The notes under the pieces: generated by a model
Seen by the model: only the letters and a program-made list of their open reading frames with translations
Database searches by the model: none
What the model was told of the DNA's origin: nothing
DNA from: Chloroflexota bacterium
Lineage (GTDB): Bacteria > Chloroflexota > Anaerolineae > Anaerolineales > Anaerolineaceae
Direction of reading: 5' to 3'
Assembly: GCA_021796375.1 (NCBI GenBank)
Contig: JAJYJF010000071.1
Span: 1 to 8,629, forward strand
Length of the DNA: 8,629 nt
Made by a program: the position numbers and the translations under genes
In this document: positions 6,703 to 8,629 of the stretch, in pieces
Position numbering within the stretch: position 1 is the stretch's first letter
Layout of the letters: each line of letters begins with the position of its first letter

Positions 6703-7080
6703 TTGATAGACTCTCAAGCCTTGAAACAGCGAACCAAGCTCTATGGGCTGAGGATCATCAATCTGGTTGAATCTTTACCCAGAAAACGCTCCGCGGACGT
6801 GATCGGCCGCCAATTGCTGCGCTGTGGCACCTCAGTTGGTGCGAATTACCGGTCCGCATGCCGCGGTCAATCGCATCCCGATTTTATCTCGAAGCTCTCC
6901 ATAGCAATTGAAGAAGCCGATGAATCTCTCTACTGGATGGAAATGCTTGTCGAATCTGAGCTTGTACCCGAGATTCGCCTGGCTGACTTAATGAAAGAGG
7001 GAGATGAGATCACAGCGATCCTGACCGCGTCGGTCAAAACTGCACGGGGCCGGCAAAACAAGTCCCAGGAAAAAGGTTAA
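6703..7080 (+). CDS. Four-helix-bundle protein (S23 / 23S rRNA intervening-sequence-protein family)
   Basis: The 125-residue protein reads as four amphipathic helices with no catalytic motif. The family pattern is clear: ALKQRTKLYGLRIINLVESL near the N-terminus, then VIGRQLLRCGTSVGANYRSA and DFISKLSIAIEEADESLYW, and a last helix ending near TASVKTAR. Relatives are encoded in intervening sequences within 23S rRNA genes, occur as free-standing genes scattered in many genomes, and include the Avd accessory protein of diversity-generating retroelements, where a pentameric barrel binds nucleic acid. No reverse transcriptase or template repeat is visible here. TTG at 6703 is preferred because of the strong ribosome-binding site and because the family usually begins right before the 'LKxRTK' motif; starting at 6664 would add 13 repeat-derived residues. 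The gene lies in a lower-GC cassette flanked by inverted heptad arrays, and its stop is 5 bases before the herA ATG, so it could share a transcript with herA. Function in this operon is unknown. Confidence 0.85.
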   Translation: MIDSQALKQRTKLYGLRIINLVESLPRKRSADVIGRQLLRCGTSVGANYRSACRGQSHPDFISKLSIAIEEADESLYWMEMLVESELVPEIRLADLMKEGDEITAILTASVKTARGRQNKSQEKG

Positions 7081-7085
7081 ATCCC

Positions 7086-8629
7086 ATGCTTGATATCCCT
7101 TCCCGATCGGAAGCCGGTCAATCTTCAATCCTAAATCAGCAATCAGCAGTCAACAATCCCCAGGTTGGCTACGTGGTCGGCGGGGGGCTGAAAGAGAACC
7201 TGAAGGTCCGCCTGAGCGTGCCGGCCCAGACCGTCCAGGAGGGCGGGTTCGTGGTGATCGAGAGCGGCGACTGGCAGTTCTACGGCCTCGTCACCGACCT
7301 GCAGCTGGGGGCCACGGACCCGCGCTTCGCGGACGAGCAGTCCGAGACGCGCTTCCCGGCCCAGGTCGCCTCCCTCCTCCACGGCCAGACGCTCTACACC
7401 AACCTGGAGGTGCTGCCGTCGCTGATGCTCGAGCGCGGCCCCGACCCGGGTTCGCCCGCCTACCCCGCGTGGGCCGCCGCCCACGACCTGGACCGGCTGC
7501 GCCCCATCCCGGTCAAGACCATCCCGCCCCATCACGCCCCGGTGCGCATGGCCGGTCCCGGAGACGTGGCTGAGATCTTCGGCGAGGAGGGCGTGAAGGC
7601 CAATTTCAAGATCGGCTACACCCGCGAGCAGGGCCACCCGGTCTGCATCGACCTGGAAAAATTCGTCCAGCGCTCGGCGGGGATCTTCGGGGCGACCGGC
7701 ACGGGGAAATCCTTCCTGACGCGCATCATCCTGGCTGGCCTGATCCAGACCGGCCGGGCGGCGGTGCTGATCTTCGACATGCACAACGAGTACGGCGTCG
7801 ACGACACCTCCTCCGATACCAACGAGCGCGTCCCCGGGCTGCGCGGCAAGTTCCCGGCCAGGCTGCGCATGGTGGGCCTGGGGCGCGGGAGCATGATCCG
7901 CGGCCAGGCACCCGATTTCACCCTCGAGTTGGCTGAAAAAGACATCCTGCCCGAGGATATCGAGCTGCTGACCCGCGAGCTGAACCTCAAAGAGACCACC
8001 CCAACCACCCTCGAGGCGCTGTTCAGCGAGTTCGGCCCCGAGCGCTGGTTCGCCGAGTTCAAGGCCATGAAGGCGGGCGCGCAGATCGAAACCGCGGACG
8101 GCAAGCACGTTCCCGCGCCGGACAGCGTCGCCGCCTGGGCGAACCGCGCCGGCGTGAACGTGATGGCCGCCGAGGGGCTGCGCGGAAAGCTCAGCCGGGT
8201 CTTCGACGTGCCGTACATCGTCCCCCGTCCGGCCGCCGACGGGCTGGGAGAGATCATCCACACCCTCGAGGCCGGGAAGAACATCGTCCTCTCGTTTGGC
8301 GATTACGACCACGACCTGGATTACCTGCTGGTGACCAACCTCCTCACCCGGCGGATCCGCGACGCGTGGGAAGCGCGGACGGACGCCTTCCGCACCAGCG
8401 GTGAGAACGAGCCCCGGCCGCTCGTGATCGTGGTGGAGGAGGCGCACAAGCTGCTCAACCCGGAGATGGCCTCGCAGACCACCTTCAGCACCATCGCCCG
8501 CGAGATGCGCAAGTACTACGTCACGCTGCTGGTCATCGACCAGCGCCCCTCGCAAATCTACGACGAGGTGATGAGCCAGCTCGGCACGCGGATCTCCGGC
8601 TGGCTGGGGGACGACGACGACATTCACGC
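7086..8629 (+). CDS. herA: HerA-type FtsK-superfamily ATPase/translocase, 3' end outside the window
   Basis: An open frame of 514 codons runs off the window. A HAS barrel comes first (VGYVVGG at 27-33 through FYGLVTDL at 65-72). The RecA-like ATPase core has Walker A GATGTGKS (202-209), IFDMHNEYG (229-237), Walker B LVIVVEEAH (446-454, catalytic-type Glu 451/452) and the polar sensor region VIDQRPSQI (483-491). A helical insertion lies between the Walker motifs, as in HerA. The protein forms hexameric rings that translocate DNA and stimulate NurA; the remaining C-terminus is probably short. The ATG at 7086 is the only upstream in-frame ATG, with AAGG 9 bases before it and the previous stop 5 bases away. 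This gives a 26-residue leader before the barrel, much of it (about residues 12-25) encoded by the right heptad array. Family identity is very secure; the natural start is uncertain. Confidence 0.9.
   Translation, partial: MLDIPSRSEAGQSSILNQQSAVNNPQVGYVVGGGLKENLKVRLSVPAQTVQEGGFVVIESGDWQFYGLVTDLQLGATDPRFADEQSETRFPAQVASLLHGQTLYTNLEVLPSLMLERGPDPGSPAYPAWAAAHDLDRLRPIPVKTIPPHHAPVRMAGPGDVAEIFGEEGVKANFKIGYTREQGHPVCIDLEKFVQRSAGIFGATGTGKSFLTRIILAGLIQTGRAAVLIFDMHNEYGVDDTSSDTNERVPGLRGKFPARLRMVGLGRGSMIRGQAPDFTLELAEKDILPEDIELLTRELNLKETTPTTLEALFSEFGPERWFAEFKAMKAGAQIETADGKHVPAPDSVAAWANRAGVNVMAAEGLRGKLSRVFDVPYIVPRPAADGLGEIIHTLEAGKNIVLSFGDYDHDLDYLLVTNLLTRRIRDAWEARTDAFRTSGENEPRPLVIVVEEAHKLLNPEMASQTTFSTIAREMRKYYVTLLVIDQRPSQIYDEVMSQLGTRISGWLGDDDDIH
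7120..7161 (-). repeat. Right heptad-repeat array (six units), read through as HerA N-terminus
   Basis: On the minus strand six consecutive 7-bp units are seen from the outer edge inward: GGGGATT (7155-7161), GTTGACT (7148), GCTGATT (7141 and 7134), TAGGATT (7127) and GAAGATT (7120). Their orientation is opposite to the left array. On the plus strand they form AATCAGC-type units lying in frame inside herA, encoding residues such as SILNQQSAVNNP. The array is unlikely to be original coding sequence of HerA, whose recognisable domain starts directly after it. Confidence 0.8.

Larger units (their letters stand above)
6638..7161 (+). mobile_element. Putative four-helix-bundle gene cassette bounded by inverted heptad arrays
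   Basis: The 524-base segment begins with GGGGATTG and ends with its reverse complement CAATCCCC. It contains only the four-helix-bundle gene, and its base composition differs from its surroundings: by hand count 25 of 60 bases are G or C at 6901-6960, against 38 of 60 at 6181-6240 in the upstream gene. It separates two genes that would otherwise form a compact nurA-HAS-herA operon. There is no transposase, and I see no obvious target-site duplication in the immediate flanks. It could be a mobilised, non-autonomous cassette, or an old insertion whose ends have drifted. Mobility is inferred, not shown. Confidence 0.45.

Noticed and set aside
6638..7161. Heptad arrays as a CRISPR array or part of a diversity-generating retroelement
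   Set aside because: Units are 7 bp and contiguous without spacers, so this is not CRISPR. Although Avd is a relative of the four-helix-bundle protein, there is no reverse transcriptase and no template/variable repeat pair in the window.
7143..8627. 494-codon open frame on the minus strand opposite herA
   Set aside because: It lies entirely antisense to a clear HerA with Walker A, Walker B and HAS barrel. Its translation is a low-complexity His/Gly/Arg/Leu-rich product typical of GC-rich antisense frames.

Overview
The window is a GC-rich bacterial chromosome segment with ordinary housekeeping and envelope genes and one DNA-end-processing operon. The mix of a SprT-like zinc peptidase, a YdcF/ElyC-type membrane protein, a family 5 solute-binding lipoprotein with a Pro/Thr tether, a SIMPL lipoprotein and a bacterial nurA-herA operon resembles Chloroflexota (Anaerolineae-like) genomes. 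That placement is an inference from gene style; no marker gene here fixes the taxon.

Layout. Bases 2-601 (+) hold the 3' part of a SprT-like metalloprotein, and 643-1467 (+) a DUF218 (ElyC/SanA/YdcF) membrane protein. Convergent to these, 1486-3540 (-) is a large family 5 ABC-transporter substrate-binding lipoprotein. After a 265-base gap with a strong hairpin comes a SIMPL (DUF541) lipoprotein at 3806-4645 (-). A 229-base divergent intergenic region (4646-4874) carries a consensus -10 box and an 11-bp direct repeat spaced exactly two helical turns apart. The repair operon follows on the + strand: nurA (4875-6056), a stand-alone HAS-barrel-like gene overlapping it by 4 bases (6053-6649), a four-helix-bundle (S23/IVP-type) gene (6703-7080), and herA (7086 to beyond the window end).

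How the genes work together. HerA is a hexameric FtsK-superfamily ATPase/translocase and NurA its partner nuclease; together they resect DNA ends. The gene between them shares the visible pattern of HerA's own N-terminal HAS barrel and is translationally coupled to nurA, so it may be a third subunit or adaptor.

The most unusual feature is the four-helix-bundle gene. It has lower GC and sits in a cassette bounded by inverted arrays of a 7-bp 'NNNGATT' repeat (6638-6672 and 7120-7161). It looks like an insertion into the nurA/HAS/herA operon. The left array supplies the stop codon of the HAS gene. The right array is read through in frame as part of the N-terminal extension of HerA, whose only upstream in-frame ATG lies inside the cassette. 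Neither the insertion nor its effect on HerA can be proved from one sequence, but both are directly testable.
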